From positions 1 through 64,000 of the forward strand of contig NZ_HG424450.1 of NCBI RefSeq assembly GCF_000336385.2: DNA of 64,000 nucleotides, written 5' to 3'. Of this stretch, positions 30,789 through 40,032 are shown one piece after another; within the stretch, counting starts at the first letter, position 1; each line of letters starts with the position of its first letter. Source of the DNA: Lysobacter antibioticus HS124. GTDB taxonomy: Bacteria > Pseudomonadota > Gammaproteobacteria > Xanthomonadales > Xanthomonadaceae. The notes below the pieces were generated by a model. It saw nothing but the letters and a program-made list of their open reading frames with translations. It was not told the origin of the DNA and did not search any database. Both the position numbers and the translations under genes were made by a program.

Positions 30789-31006
30789 AACTAATCGACA
30801 ACTGGCGCCAGGCTTGGCGCTTCGTCAGCGTGCAGGCGATGACCTTCGCCATCGCCCTGCAAGGTGTCTGGCTGAACCTCCCCGAGGATCTGCGCACGCA
30901 CGTGCCCGACCGGCTCGCGGCCACGGTAACGGCGGGCATCCTCCTGCTCGGTCTGATCGGTCGCCTGTTCCAGCAGCGAGGGGCCGATGGCACGACTCTC
31001 CGCTGA
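30785..31006 (+). CDS. Holin
   Basis: 73 residues, opening MKLIDNWRQAWRFVSVQ with two hydrophobic helices (MTFAIALQGVWL and AATVTAGILLLGLIGRLF) and a short charged end. Size, topology and the following endolysin identify it as the holin that permeabilises the inner membrane. ATGA overlap with GT; overlaps the endolysin start by 20 bases. Confidence 0.85.
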   Translation: MKLIDNWRQAWRFVSVQAMTFAIALQGVWLNLPEDLRTHVPDRLAATVTAGILLLGLIGRLFQQRGADGTTLR

Positions 31007-31463
31007 GCAGGCTGGCGGCCAGAACGTCGTCGCCTTTCTGGACATGATCGCCCATGCCGAAGGCGTGGAGCGATTCAGCGATCACCACGGCTATGACGTC
31101 ATGGTCGGCGGCGAGCGCTCCACGTCCTATAGCGACCACCCGCGGAAGATGGTGTGGCTGCCGAAGTATCGGATCAACTCGACCGCCGCGGGGCGCTATC
31201 AGTTCCTGTGGAAGACCTGGAACAGCCTGCGTCTCCGGCTCAAGCTGCCAGACTTCGGCCCGGCGTCGCAGGACCGCGCCGCGATTGAACTGCTGCGCGA
31301 GACCGGGGCGCTGGCCGACATCAAGAAGGGCTGGATCAGCTCGGCCATCCGCAAGTCGCGCAAGACCTGGGCGTCGTTGCCGGACGCCGGCTACGGCCAG
31401 CGCGAGCTGCCGCTGGAGACGTTGCTGGCGGTCTATCAGAAGGCCGGAGGCCAGCTCGCGTGA
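30987..31463 (+). CDS. Endolysin, lambda gpR-like transglycosylase
   Basis: 158 residues, directly alignable to lambda R: FLDMIAHAEG (catalytic Glu25), HGYDVMVGGE, YSDHPRKMV, STAAGRYQFL, WASLPDAGYGQ, and a KAGG end. A lytic transglycosylase that cleaves peptidoglycan glycan strands. No signal peptide, so holin-dependent. Confidence 0.95.
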   Translation: MARLSAEQAGGQNVVAFLDMIAHAEGVERFSDHHGYDVMVGGERSTSYSDHPRKMVWLPKYRINSTAAGRYQFLWKTWNSLRLRLKLPDFGPASQDRAAIELLRETGALADIKKGWISSAIRKSRKTWASLPDAGYGQRELPLETLLAVYQKAGGQLA

Positions 31464-31852
31464 TCGCCCGACTCCAAGCGTGGGGTGCCGCGGTGCTGGC
31501 CGCCTTCGTCGCCGTCCTGGCAGCGTTCGGCTGGGGGCGCATCCAGGGCGCGCGTCGGGCGCGCGAACACACCGAGCGGCGGGTGGTCGACGCCGAACGC
31601 CGTGCGATGACCGCAGAACGCGAGCGTCGCGACAGCGAAGTACGCACCGAGGTAGAGACCGATGTTCTTCAACTGCCATCCGGCAGCCCGTCGCCGTTGG
31701 CGGTGGCTGTGCCTGATTCCGCTGCTGACCGCCTGTACGACGACTGGTCGCGTGACGGAGGCGACGACCGGCTGCGCCTGGACGCGGCCGATTCGGGTGT
31801 CCCGTCAGGATCAACTGACGGATCTGACCGCTCGACAGATCCTGGCGCATAA
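31460..31852 (+). CDS. Rz: i-spanin (Rz)
   Basis: 130 residues with an N-terminal membrane anchor (WGAAVLAAFVAVLAAFGW) and a charged helix (REHTERRVVDAERRAMTAERERR), then a disordered Pro/Ser/Asp end. It is the inner-membrane spanin. The o-spanin gene is embedded in another frame, as in lambda. Confidence 0.85.
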   Translation: MIARLQAWGAAVLAAFVAVLAAFGWGRIQGARRAREHTERRVVDAERRAMTAERERRDSEVRTEVETDVLQLPSGSPSPLAVAVPDSAADRLYDDWSRDGGDDRLRLDAADSGVPSGSTDGSDRSTDPGA

Positions 31853-31916
31853 CGAAGCCGGCCGCCGCCTGTGCGGCTGGCAGCCGAACCCACCGGCGAA
31901 CCCGCCGCATCCCTGA
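31662..31916 (+). CDS. Rz1: o-spanin lipoprotein (Rz1)
   Basis: 84 residues overlapping Rz in a different frame. Basic N-terminus then LCLIPLLTAC, a lipobox with Cys25, and a Pro-rich end (QPNPPANPPHP). It bridges to Rz across the periplasm to fuse membranes at lysis. The stop is 3 bases before the tape measure start. Confidence 0.85.
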   Translation: MFFNCHPAARRRWRWLCLIPLLTACTTTGRVTEATTGCAWTRPIRVSRQDQLTDLTARQILAHNEAGRRLCGWQPNPPANPPHP

Positions 31917-31919
31917 GCC

Positions 31920-34900
31920 ATGGCCAATCGCGACACGACGATCACGCTGCTGCTCAAGGGCAACGCTGCGGCGCTGAATGCTGCGCTCCAGCAGTCCAGC
32001 CGGCAGGTACGCAGCTTCGCCACCGAGGCCGAGCAAGCCGGAAGCCGTAGCCGCAGACCGTTCAATCAGGTCCGCGCCAGCGTCGCGTCGATCAGCAAGC
32101 AACTGGCGCAGGCCAAGACCCAGCTCATCGCATTTGTCGGCCTCCAGGGCGTGGGCGACGCGGTCAGCCGTCTGGTCCGAGCGGCCGACAGCTATGCGAA
32201 TCTGGCGGCCAAGATCAAGCTGGCGACGACCTCGCAGGCCGGCTTTAATCAAGCCGAAGCGACGGTCTTTGCGATCGCGCAGCGTACGTCGACCCAACTG
32301 GATTCGACCGCCACGCTGTTCGGGCGCTTGACCAGCGCATTGCAGGATCAGGGCGGCTCGCAGAGGGAAGTCCTGGGACTGACCGAAACGATCAACAAAG
32401 CTCTGGCCGTCTCCGGCGCTACGGCTGCGGAAACGGCATCGGTCATCGTCCAGTTGAGTCAGGCCTTCGCTGCCGGCCGGCTCAGCGGCGACGAGTTCAA
32501 CTCGATCAATGACGCGGGTCCACGCCTGATGCAGGCACTGGCCAAGAGCATGGGCGTGACAGTCGGTGAACTGAAGGCCCTGGCCGAGGCCGGAAAGCTC
32601 ACCAGCGACCAGCTACGCAAGGCGTTCTCGGGCGAGCAGGCTCGCAAGATCGCCACCGAGTTCGGCCAGCTTCCGCTGACCATCGAGCGTAGCCTCACCC
32701 AGCTCGATAGCGCCTTCACCCGATTTGTCGGTCAGCAGGATCGAGCCAGTGGGACGTCGGCGGCGATCGCGCAGTCGATCCAAGGACTGTCGCAGAACTT
32801 CGACGGCTTGGCGAACGTGGTCGGTGTGGTCATCGTTGCGGCGCTCGGGCGATTCATCGCGAACCTGGCCACGGCCGGCGCCGCGAAGCTTCAGAGCCTG
32901 CGCCAAACCCGGCAGTTGGCGCTGGAAGAACTGGCCCAGGCCCGTGCGGCGGAATCGGCGGCGCAGGCCGAACTGGCGCGCGCCCGAGCGCTCGCGCTGG
33001 CCGGCGCCGGCACCGCGGGGGCGACGACGGCCGAAGCCGCGCTCGCCGCGGCGCAGGCTCGGACTACGGCGGCCACTCACGCGGCGACCGCGGCGGTGGG
33101 CGCGAAGGCCCTCGCCGTTCGCGGGCTGTCCACCGTGCTGACGCTGATGGGCGGTCCACTGGGCCTAGCCATCACCGGCGTGACCCTGCTGGCGAGCGCC
33201 TTCGCCAGCGCCAGCGCGAGCGCTAGGGCGGCCAAGCTCGAGTTCGAGGGCACGATCCAGGCCGCACAGCGGTTTCGCCAGCAGCAGGACATCGACGCAG
33301 GCGTCGATGTCGGCAAGCGCTTGATCGCCCAGCGCGACCAACTACGAAAGGAGTTGGAGGACCTGGAGGGTATCCGCCGAGGCTGGGGCGGTGGTCACTT
33401 CAATGAGGGGCAGAGCGCCGGGCGGCTGCTGTTTGGCGAGGAACTGGACGGCGAAATCGCCCGCGTCCAAACCCAGCTCAAGCGGACCAACGCCGAATTC
33501 GAGACGGTCCGCAAGTCGCTAACCGACCTCCGCGCGGCGCAGGCGACCGGCGGACGAACCCGACAGCAAGCCAGCAAGGATGCGGCCGATTTCGCCAGAA
33601 ATCTGATGGACCAGAACGAGAAGCTCAAGATCGAGCGGATCGAGCGCGAGAAGGGGCTACGCGCGGCGCTGGAGTACCGGGCAGTCAAAGCCGCCGGGGT
33701 CAAAGATGTCGCACAGCTGACGGAAGCGACACGCAAGCTCATCGATGAGCAGGTCCGTGAGCGCGAGGCCGCCAAGGCGTCGTCTGCGGAGGACCGCGCG
33801 CAGATCAAGGCACGGCGAGAGGCCGACCAGGCGCAGAGGGCCGCCCAGCGCCTCGCCAAGCAACAGAAGAGGGCGCAGGACCGCGAGGACAAGAAGGAAA
33901 AGAAGACCGACGAAGAACTGGATCGGACGGTGGCCGAAGCGGAAGCCGGCCTGCTGCGCAACCGAGGCGACACGGCCGTTGCCCGCCAGCGCGAGTTGCT
34001 GCTGGAACACCGGGAATCCTTGGCCGAACTGCTCAAGCGTGGGCGCACGGCGGATTGGCTCAAGCTCAACCTGAGCATCGACACCGAGGTCGCGCGCGCC
34101 CAACTGGATGACTTGCAGGCACAGGTTGATCGCGTGTTCGGCGATCAATCGCGCCAGGAACAGTCGATCCAGACCCGGCAGCAGGCCGGTGCGTTGACCG
34201 AGATCGGCGTGCGCCGCGAGTTGCTGGAGTTGCACGGCCGCACCGCGGCTGAGGTCGATCAGCTCCTGCCGAAGATGGATGCGTTGGCGGCCAAGACCGG
34301 TTCGCCGGAGGCCATCGAGCGGGTCAAGGATTTGACGGCGCAGGTCGCCGCCCTGAAGGTCCAATCGAACGAGTTGCTGGTCACCTTGAGCAACGGGTTC
34401 GAGTCGGGCCTCAGCACCGCATTGGAAGGGCTGGCGACGGGCACATTGACTCTGCGACAAGCCCTCACCGGGTTGGTGCAGGATATGGCCCGGTCGCTGG
34501 CGCAACTGGCCTCGCAGCAACTGGCGGCGCTGGCCACAGCCAAGCTGATGTCGGTGGTGGGCAAGCTGGTGGGCGGCGGAAAAGCCCCGGACGTCGCCCA
34601 GCCGGACCCGGTTCAAGCGGCCGCGGCGGGCGCCGCGTACGCCACCCCGATCACTGGCGCCTCGTTGGCGTTGGGAGTGGCCGGCGGCGTGGTCCTGAAG
34701 TCCGCCGCGGCAATGCAGACGGCGGCGATGACCTTGCTGGCCGCCAACGCGACCAAGAAGGCGAGCGGACTTTTCGCCGCAGGCGGCTTCACCGGCATCG
34801 GCCCAAAGTACGCCCCGGCCGGCATCGTGCATCGCGGCGAGTTCGTGCATCGCCGCGAGGTGGTTCGCCAGCCCGGCGCGCGGTCGTTTCTGGAGCGGTT

Positions 34901-35174
34901 CAATCGCGTTGGCATGGCCGCGCTGGATGGCCTGCGCGGATACGCCACCGGCGGATTCGTGGCACCCTCCCCCGTGCCGCCAGTGCCGCGACCTCGCTCC
35001 ATGGCCGAACGACCCGGTTCGAATTCTGCTGAGCAGCGTGCTTCGCAAATTACGAACGTCCTCTACCTGGACCCGCGCGAGATCGTCAACGTGATGGGTA
35101 CCCAGGCGGGTCGGCAAGTTATCCTTTCCACCATTCGGGCCAATGCCCCAACCGTTCGTCAGGATCTTGCGTAG
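31920..35174 (+). CDS. Tape measure protein
   Basis: 1084 residues. The N-terminus is of the TP901/phage-tail family (RDTTITLLLKGNAAALNAAL). The tape measure core is ATVFAIAQRTSTQLDSTA and RLSGDEFNSINDAGPRLMQALA. Long coiled-coil regions rich in Arg/Lys/Glu follow. The C-terminal AAGGFTGIGPKYAPAGIVHRGEFV motif is common in tape measures. Its length sets tail length. It follows the lysis cassette rather than GT directly. Confidence 0.93.
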   Translation: MANRDTTITLLLKGNAAALNAALQQSSRQVRSFATEAEQAGSRSRRPFNQVRASVASISKQLAQAKTQLIAFVGLQGVGDAVSRLVRAADSYANLAAKIKLATTSQAGFNQAEATVFAIAQRTSTQLDSTATLFGRLTSALQDQGGSQREVLGLTETINKALAVSGATAAETASVIVQLSQAFAAGRLSGDEFNSINDAGPRLMQALAKSMGVTVGELKALAEAGKLTSDQLRKAFSGEQARKIATEFGQLPLTIERSLTQLDSAFTRFVGQQDRASGTSAAIAQSIQGLSQNFDGLANVVGVVIVAALGRFIANLATAGAAKLQSLRQTRQLALEELAQARAAESAAQAELARARALALAGAGTAGATTAEAALAAAQARTTAATHAATAAVGAKALAVRGLSTVLTLMGGPLGLAITGVTLLASAFASASASARAAKLEFEGTIQAAQRFRQQQDIDAGVDVGKRLIAQRDQLRKELEDLEGIRRGWGGGHFNEGQSAGRLLFGEELDGEIARVQTQLKRTNAEFETVRKSLTDLRAAQATGGRTRQQASKDAADFARNLMDQNEKLKIERIEREKGLRAALEYRAVKAAGVKDVAQLTEATRKLIDEQVREREAAKASSAEDRAQIKARREADQAQRAAQRLAKQQKRAQDREDKKEKKTDEELDRTVAEAEAGLLRNRGDTAVARQRELLLEHRESLAELLKRGRTADWLKLNLSIDTEVARAQLDDLQAQVDRVFGDQSRQEQSIQTRQQAGALTEIGVRRELLELHGRTAAEVDQLLPKMDALAAKTGSPEAIERVKDLTAQVAALKVQSNELLVTLSNGFESGLSTALEGLATGTLTLRQALTGLVQDMARSLAQLASQQLAALATAKLMSVVGKLVGGGKAPDVAQPDPVQAAAAGAAYATPITGASLALGVAGGVVLKSAAAMQTAAMTLLAANATKKASGLFAAGGFTGIGPKYAPAGIVHRGEFVHRREVVRQPGARSFLERFNRVGMAALDGLRGYATGGFVAPSPVPPVPRPRSMAERPGSNSAEQRASQITNVLYLDPREIVNVMGTQAGRQVILSTIRANAPTVRQDLA

Positions 35175-35253
35175 CGGCCTCACGACGCCGCACTACTGGC
35201 GTACCGTGAACGGGCGCGCCGAGCTTCCCCTAAGAGCTGCTTCTACCGGCCGC

Positions 35254-35289
35254 AGGCGACTCACGTGTCGAGTCCCACGTGAGTCGCCT
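35254..35289. terminator. Hairpin terminator after tape measure gene
   Basis: 14-bp perfect stem AGGCGACTCACGTG / CACGTGAGTCGCCT (35254-35267 with 35276-35289), followed by TTCCCTCC. It separates the tape measure from the tail-tip block and could serve both strands. Confidence 0.75.
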
Positions 35290-35400
35290 TTCCCTCCTTC
35301 CAAGACAACGATCTGACAGCCAGCCAACGGCCGCGTCGGACGGAACGTTCATCTCGTCAGATCATCTTGGCTAACATGCAAACCAATGGACGACCGCTGA

Positions 35401-35691
35401 TCAGAGAGCCGACGATGGTTCGTTCTCTATCGCGAAAACTAGGTTGTACCCGCCATCGCCGTGGTCATGATCAGAATGGAATTTGGTTCGATCAGATAGC
35501 ACGCCATTGTTGACGAGTTTCTTCAGCAGACGAACTAGCCGCTGGAAGTCCGAATGTCCCTTGTCGCCAGACAAAGAACTGAACGTGTACCCATGCTCAT
35601 TCGGCTCAACTGAGTATTCAGAAGAGCCTCCCTTTATCAGGCTCCAAGCATCGATTGAGTTGAGATTGTCCATGGTTTCGAAGACTGACAT
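35401..35691 (-). CDS. Moron-like hypothetical protein
   Basis: 96 residues, on the opposite strand to all surrounding late genes and visibly less GC-rich. Hydrophilic: SLIKGGSSEYSVEPNEHGYTF, DFQRLVRLLKKLVNNGVLSD, HSDHDHGDGGYNLVFAIE. Independent placement next to a terminator is typical of lysogen-expressed cargo. No family recognised. Confidence 0.6.
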   Translation of the reverse strand: MSVFETMDNLNSIDAWSLIKGGSSEYSVEPNEHGYTFSSLSGDKGHSDFQRLVRLLKKLVNNGVLSDRTKFHSDHDHGDGGYNLVFAIENEPSSAL

Positions 35692-35773
35692 ATCAGAATC
35701 TCCATTTTAGGAGATCCAGGGTTAATTTACCGCCAGGCGGAATGCAAGCAAACGGCGACCTCACGAATCAAAA

Positions 35774-37351
35774 ATGACAATACGAACAGGTGTGGCAAGT
35801 AGCTATTACGACCTACTTGATCGACTGGAATCTGCTCTTTGCAGCGAAGGTCATGCTTGGGGCGTTCAGCGCTTCGGGGTTGGCGATGGATCGCTGACAG
35901 CATCAGATGGAAGCGTTGGTGGGTATCGCGGTGGCTCTTCCAGCGTAGCGGAGGCAGGAACGCTCACCGCGCTGGACTCTGATCGTTTCCAGGTGACTGG
36001 ATCTGCGTCTGGCGTTCTGGGGGTTGCGCATGTAGGCCAACCGTTCGAAACCGATCGCATCCAATTTCGCATCAACGCGGGAACGACACCATTCGTGCGT
36101 GGCGATCGCTTCACTTTGAACACGTCGCCACCTTGGCGACTGCTACGGCGATTTGGCTGTCGTAATCCGGGGGCCCGCACGACGAACCTCGCCAGTCCGG
36201 ATGCCGTCTTCGACAATCGCACCGATACCTGGTCGTCTCGGCCGAACGCTGAGCTCCCGGCGCAGGCCACGATTGAAATGATCGGCCCGGCAGCGGTGAA
36301 GGCCGTGACCCTGGGCATCGGCGACACCAGCACGCGCGGCCCAGCCGCCTTCGAACTGCAGCGATCCGACGACGGCGTGGTCTGGTCGCGCGTTCAGGCC
36401 TGGGCCGGCCAGACCTGGCCGACCGCTCGGCTGCGACGCACCTACACGGTTACGGCCACCGGTGCTGCGACCCGCTTCTGGCGAGTGCTGGTCACCGCCA
36501 GTGCCGGCGGCGATTCCCTGGAACTGGCCGACGTCAGCTTCCACACCGACCTCAACGCCGACTTCGAACTCGAGGACCGGGCGCAGTGGATCGTCCAAGC
36601 GCCGGGGCTCGACGGCCAAAAGGCCATCTACCTGGGCGCCGAACTGTATGAGGACCCAGCGCGGGCGGCCTACAACCTCAATTGGTACGGCTTCCGGTCT
36701 TACAACCCGCTTCGTAGCGTTCGAACCCAGACCAACCACAGCGGCCTGCGCTGCCTGCCATTGCGCAATGGCCCGTTCGCCTACTGGCTGGCGATCAACG
36801 GGCAGCGGCTGGTAATCGTGGCCCGAGTGGGCACCGTCTACCTGAGCGCCTACCTGGGGTTCGCCCACGCCTATGAGCCGCCTTCGATCCATGAGTATCC
36901 CCTGGTCGTCGGGGCCTGCGGCTCGCTAGAGACCCTGACCCCCGATGCGACGGATTCGAACTTCCGCTGCTTCTTCGACCCGGGCCGATACGGGGTGGCG
37001 GCCAATTACCCGGATAACGTCTGGCGGCCGCACAGCAATCGCTTCGCGGTTGGCAATACGGAGTACGGGGATCAGGAAACGCCCGGCAAGGTCTACCCCA
37101 GCGCCATGTCGGTGGACGGTCACCGAAGCTATCTGCGCGCAAACCTGGACGACTCCTCGCCTGTGTTGCCGTTGGTGCTGGGAAACACGACGCCGCGCCA
37201 CGCCTTTGGCGAGTTCGACGGCTGCGGCTGGACGACGGGCTTTGGCACGGCCTCCGAGTCGCGTATCGACCATGACGGCGCCTCCTGGCTGGCGTTTCAG
37301 AACGCCTTTCGCACCTCGCCCGACAACTATTTCGCACTGAAACTGGACTGA
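35774..37351 (+). CDS. Tail-tip structural protein with discoidin-like segment
   Basis: 525 residues. Residues about 135-260 resemble a coagulation-factor 5/8 (discoidin) beta-sandwich: NLASPDAVFDNRTDTWSSRP, AFELQRSDDGVVWSRVQAW, RFWRVLVTASAGGDSLELADV. Such modules bind carbohydrates, so it may touch the host surface. The rest is aromatic and beta-rich, with no catalytic motif. First gene of the tail-tip block; TGATG junction with the next gene. Confidence 0.6.
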   Translation: MTIRTGVASSYYDLLDRLESALCSEGHAWGVQRFGVGDGSLTASDGSVGGYRGGSSSVAEAGTLTALDSDRFQVTGSASGVLGVAHVGQPFETDRIQFRINAGTTPFVRGDRFTLNTSPPWRLLRRFGCRNPGARTTNLASPDAVFDNRTDTWSSRPNAELPAQATIEMIGPAAVKAVTLGIGDTSTRGPAAFELQRSDDGVVWSRVQAWAGQTWPTARLRRTYTVTATGAATRFWRVLVTASAGGDSLELADVSFHTDLNADFELEDRAQWIVQAPGLDGQKAIYLGAELYEDPARAAYNLNWYGFRSYNPLRSVRTQTNHSGLRCLPLRNGPFAYWLAINGQRLVIVARVGTVYLSAYLGFAHAYEPPSIHEYPLVVGACGSLETLTPDATDSNFRCFFDPGRYGVAANYPDNVWRPHSNRFAVGNTEYGDQETPGKVYPSAMSVDGHRSYLRANLDDSSPVLPLVLGNTTPRHAFGEFDGCGWTTGFGTASESRIDHDGASWLAFQNAFRTSPDNYFALKLD

Positions 37352-38286
37352 TGGCCTACGCGACTTCGGCGGCAAACGACCCCGGCGAATTGCTCGACAA
37401 GCTGCGGCTGTTCGCCCAAGAGGCCGGGTGGTCGATCGACGGGCTCCGAGACCGGACCGCAAAGCCCGGCAAGGCGCTCAGCCTCCATGCAGCGGGACTG
37501 TACGCGACCTTCTTTTCTGAGCTGACGGGCGGCGACGGAAGTCGGCCGCCGCCGTACATCGGCGTCTTTGGCCACACCGGCTTTGCCACGACTGCCAATC
37601 CCGATGTCCAATCCGAGGCCAGTGCCCCGGCGTGGTCCAACTACCTGCAAGGTCCCTACAGTGCGGTGCACTTCTTCGGCCGAAACGCGCCTCGACCCTA
37701 CCTGCATGTGGTGCTGGAGACCCAAGCCGGTACGTTCAAGCACTTCGGCACGGGCCGTCTAGTGGCCGCCGGCTCGGTAAACACCGGGCAGTACGTGTAC
37801 GGAAGCCAGTGGTTCTACGATTCGCGTTACATCAATAGTCCCGATGACTACCATCATGCGATCGCATTCGACGATCACTGGGCCAACTTCATGCCGCCAG
37901 TGACCCGAGTCCGCGCAGATTTTGATGGGGTGGCGCCGCGCTGGCATTCGGTTTCGGATTCGCCCAGCGACAGCCTTCGTTTGCTGTGCGGTTGGCGGGG
38001 CAAAGCCTCGCCGATCAACCTGTTGAAGGACATCGGACACAGCGCATTGACAGGCCGTTCGCCGACGTACCCGCTGTGGTGCGCGGTGCCGCGAGGTGCC
38101 GATCTGTACTCCGACATCGGCCATCCGCCGGATCTGCGTTTCATTCGCCTCGACAGCTATGCGCCCGGCGAGGAGCTGGTGCTGGGCGACGATCGCTGGA
38201 AGGTGTTCCCGGTGCACCGCAAGAACGGACCGGCCGGAACGCCCAACAGCGGCGTGTACGGCTACGCGTACCGCATCATCGAGTAG
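37351..38286 (+). CDS. Tail-tip structural protein
   Basis: 311 residues, opening AANDPGELLDKLRLFAQEAGWSIDGL. Aromatic-rich middle (GRNAPRPYLHVVLETQAGTFKHFGTG, YGSQWFYDSRYINSPDDYHHAIAF). C-terminal LGDDRWKVFPVHRKNG. Conserved in siphophages with this tail-tip type, by my recollection; no enzymatic motif. Probably baseplate or receptor-binding apparatus. Confidence 0.6.
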   Translation: MAYATSAANDPGELLDKLRLFAQEAGWSIDGLRDRTAKPGKALSLHAAGLYATFFSELTGGDGSRPPPYIGVFGHTGFATTANPDVQSEASAPAWSNYLQGPYSAVHFFGRNAPRPYLHVVLETQAGTFKHFGTGRLVAAGSVNTGQYVYGSQWFYDSRYINSPDDYHHAIAFDDHWANFMPPVTRVRADFDGVAPRWHSVSDSPSDSLRLLCGWRGKASPINLLKDIGHSALTGRSPTYPLWCAVPRGADLYSDIGHPPDLRFIRLDSYAPGEELVLGDDRWKVFPVHRKNGPAGTPNSGVYGYAYRIIE

Positions 38287-38298
38287 CGATTCGACCCC

Positions 38299-40032
38299 AT
38301 GTGGCATGGTCTTTGGCCGCTGACCTTCAGCGGTCAGGGCGACTATTTCCCCTCGCGCACCGGGCTCGATCGGCCCGGCAGTGCGCTCGGCGCCGAGCCC
38401 CAATTTGGTCGCCGTACGGTCGTCGTTCCGCAGCATGTCGCGGATGCCCGTCGGGGAGCCGTGCAGCCACTCTTCGGCGACGACTTCTTCGACCGCGTCT
38501 ACGTCGAGCCGCGGACGCTAAACCTCGGCAACGTCAGCAGCGTGCAACGCCGTGCGGTGCGCGTCTGGAACGCCTTCCGCAGCCGCGCGCTGACCCTGAC
38601 CGGAGCGACGCTGACCGGCGGCGAAGGCATCGTCTTGACCGCGCCCGGCGTGCCGCCGCTGCCGTTCGCGCCGCTGTCGGAGCGGACCTGGCAGGTCGCG
38701 GTCGGAACGGACGGGCCGCCGGTCATCGGCGCCAGCCTGGCGTTTCACTTCGACGGCTTCGCCCCGATCCCGGTCCTGATCACCGGCCAGCGCATCGTTG
38801 CCTTCGGCTTTGTCCCGGATTGGTCGAGTGGCGTGTTGGAGCGGCTGGCCTGGCGCACGGACATCCTGACCAGCCCCCTGCAGATCGAGCAACGGCGCGG
38901 GCTACGCTCGACGCCGCGGCGGTCGTTCGAAGCGACCCTGATCGTGGACGGCCGCGAGCGGGTGCTGCTCGACCTGGCCGTGTTTGGTTGGGGTGGTCGA
39001 ACCTGGGCGCTGCCGGTCTGGCCGGACGGTCAGTGGTTGGGCGCCGATCACGCGCTCGGCACCCGTCTCCTGACCTGCGACCCGACGTATCGGGACTTCC
39101 GGCTTGGCGGCCTGGTGCTGCTGCGTGGCCCGACCGCGTTTGACACCGAGGTCGCTGAGGTCGAGTCCATTGGCGCCGACCGCCTGACGCTGCGGCATCC
39201 GACCACCCGCGCCTGGCCGCGGGGTACCCGGCTCTACCCGGTTCGTACCGCCCGATTGGCCGAAGCGCCCAAGGTAACCCGCCTGACCGACCAGGCCGCG
39301 TCGATCGCAGTGCGGTTCGATGTGGTCGAGCCCTGCGATTGGCCGCCGCTGCTGGATGCGCCGATCTACCGGGGACACCCCGTCCTGGCCGATCGCCCCG
39401 ACGAATCCGAATCGTTGTCGGCCGGATGGCAGCGGGCGCTGCTCACCTTGGATAATGAGTTCGGGACACCGTTCGTGCTGGACCCGACCGACTGGGCGGC
39501 GGTGACCAAATCGCATCGCTGGCGGATGCACGGTCGCGCCGAGCGCGCGCGGGTCCGGTCCTGGCTGTACGCCCTGCGGGGCCGCCAGGCTGTCGTTTGG
39601 CGGCCGACCCACGCCAACGACTTGTCCCTGGTGGCCCCGGTGGCCGGCACCGCCACGGCGGCGGACGTGGCCAACGTCGGCCTGGCGCGGTTCGGCGGCC
39701 TACGGCCGGGACGCCGCGACCTGCGGATCGAGCTTCGCGACGGTCGGACCTTCCATCGCCGGATCACCGCCGCGGCCAGCCTGGACGAGGTGACGGATCG
39801 CATCACCCTCGACGCCACGCTGGGCGTGGACGTGCGCCGGCGCGACGTGAAGCGGATCAGCTTCCTGGTCCTGTCCCGCGCCGATAGCGACGAGACCGAA
39901 ATCGAACACCACACCGACAGCGACGGCGCCGCTGATGCAGCGACCGTGCTCAGGGCGGTGCGAGATATCGATCAATCGTCCTCGTCGTCGGATTTACGGA
40001 GAGCAATGAGCTTCTCAAGGAATTCAGTGTAA
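38299..40032 (+). CDS. Tail-tip structural protein, C-terminus rewritten by moron
   Basis: 577 residues, opening MWHGLWPLTFSGQGDYFPSR. Contains GVLERLAWRTDILTSPLQIEQRRGLRSTPRRSFEATL and HRWRMHGRAERARVRSWLYALRGRQAVVW, typical of tail distal proteins in BR0599-type tails. The last 20 residues (after VRDIDQ) are encoded by DNA that belongs to the opposite-strand gene at 39972-40316, so the original end was probably lost when that gene inserted. Confidence 0.65.
   Translation: MWHGLWPLTFSGQGDYFPSRTGLDRPGSALGAEPQFGRRTVVVPQHVADARRGAVQPLFGDDFFDRVYVEPRTLNLGNVSSVQRRAVRVWNAFRSRALTLTGATLTGGEGIVLTAPGVPPLPFAPLSERTWQVAVGTDGPPVIGASLAFHFDGFAPIPVLITGQRIVAFGFVPDWSSGVLERLAWRTDILTSPLQIEQRRGLRSTPRRSFEATLIVDGRERVLLDLAVFGWGGRTWALPVWPDGQWLGADHALGTRLLTCDPTYRDFRLGGLVLLRGPTAFDTEVAEVESIGADRLTLRHPTTRAWPRGTRLYPVRTARLAEAPKVTRLTDQAASIAVRFDVVEPCDWPPLLDAPIYRGHPVLADRPDESESLSAGWQRALLTLDNEFGTPFVLDPTDWAAVTKSHRWRMHGRAERARVRSWLYALRGRQAVVWRPTHANDLSLVAPVAGTATAADVANVGLARFGGLRPGRRDLRIELRDGRTFHRRITAAASLDEVTDRITLDATLGVDVRRRDVKRISFLVLSRADSDETEIEHHTDSDGAADAATVLRAVRDIDQSSSSSDLRRAMSFSRNSV

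Noticed and set aside
33657-35183. 508-codon minus-strand ORF
   Set aside because: Antisense shadow of the tape measure gene.
35303-35353. Seventh copy of the shared control module
   Set aside because: CTGTC-N6-TTGTC is present on the minus strand and GAACGTTCAT on the plus strand nearby, but orientations disagree and no gene follows in the right direction.
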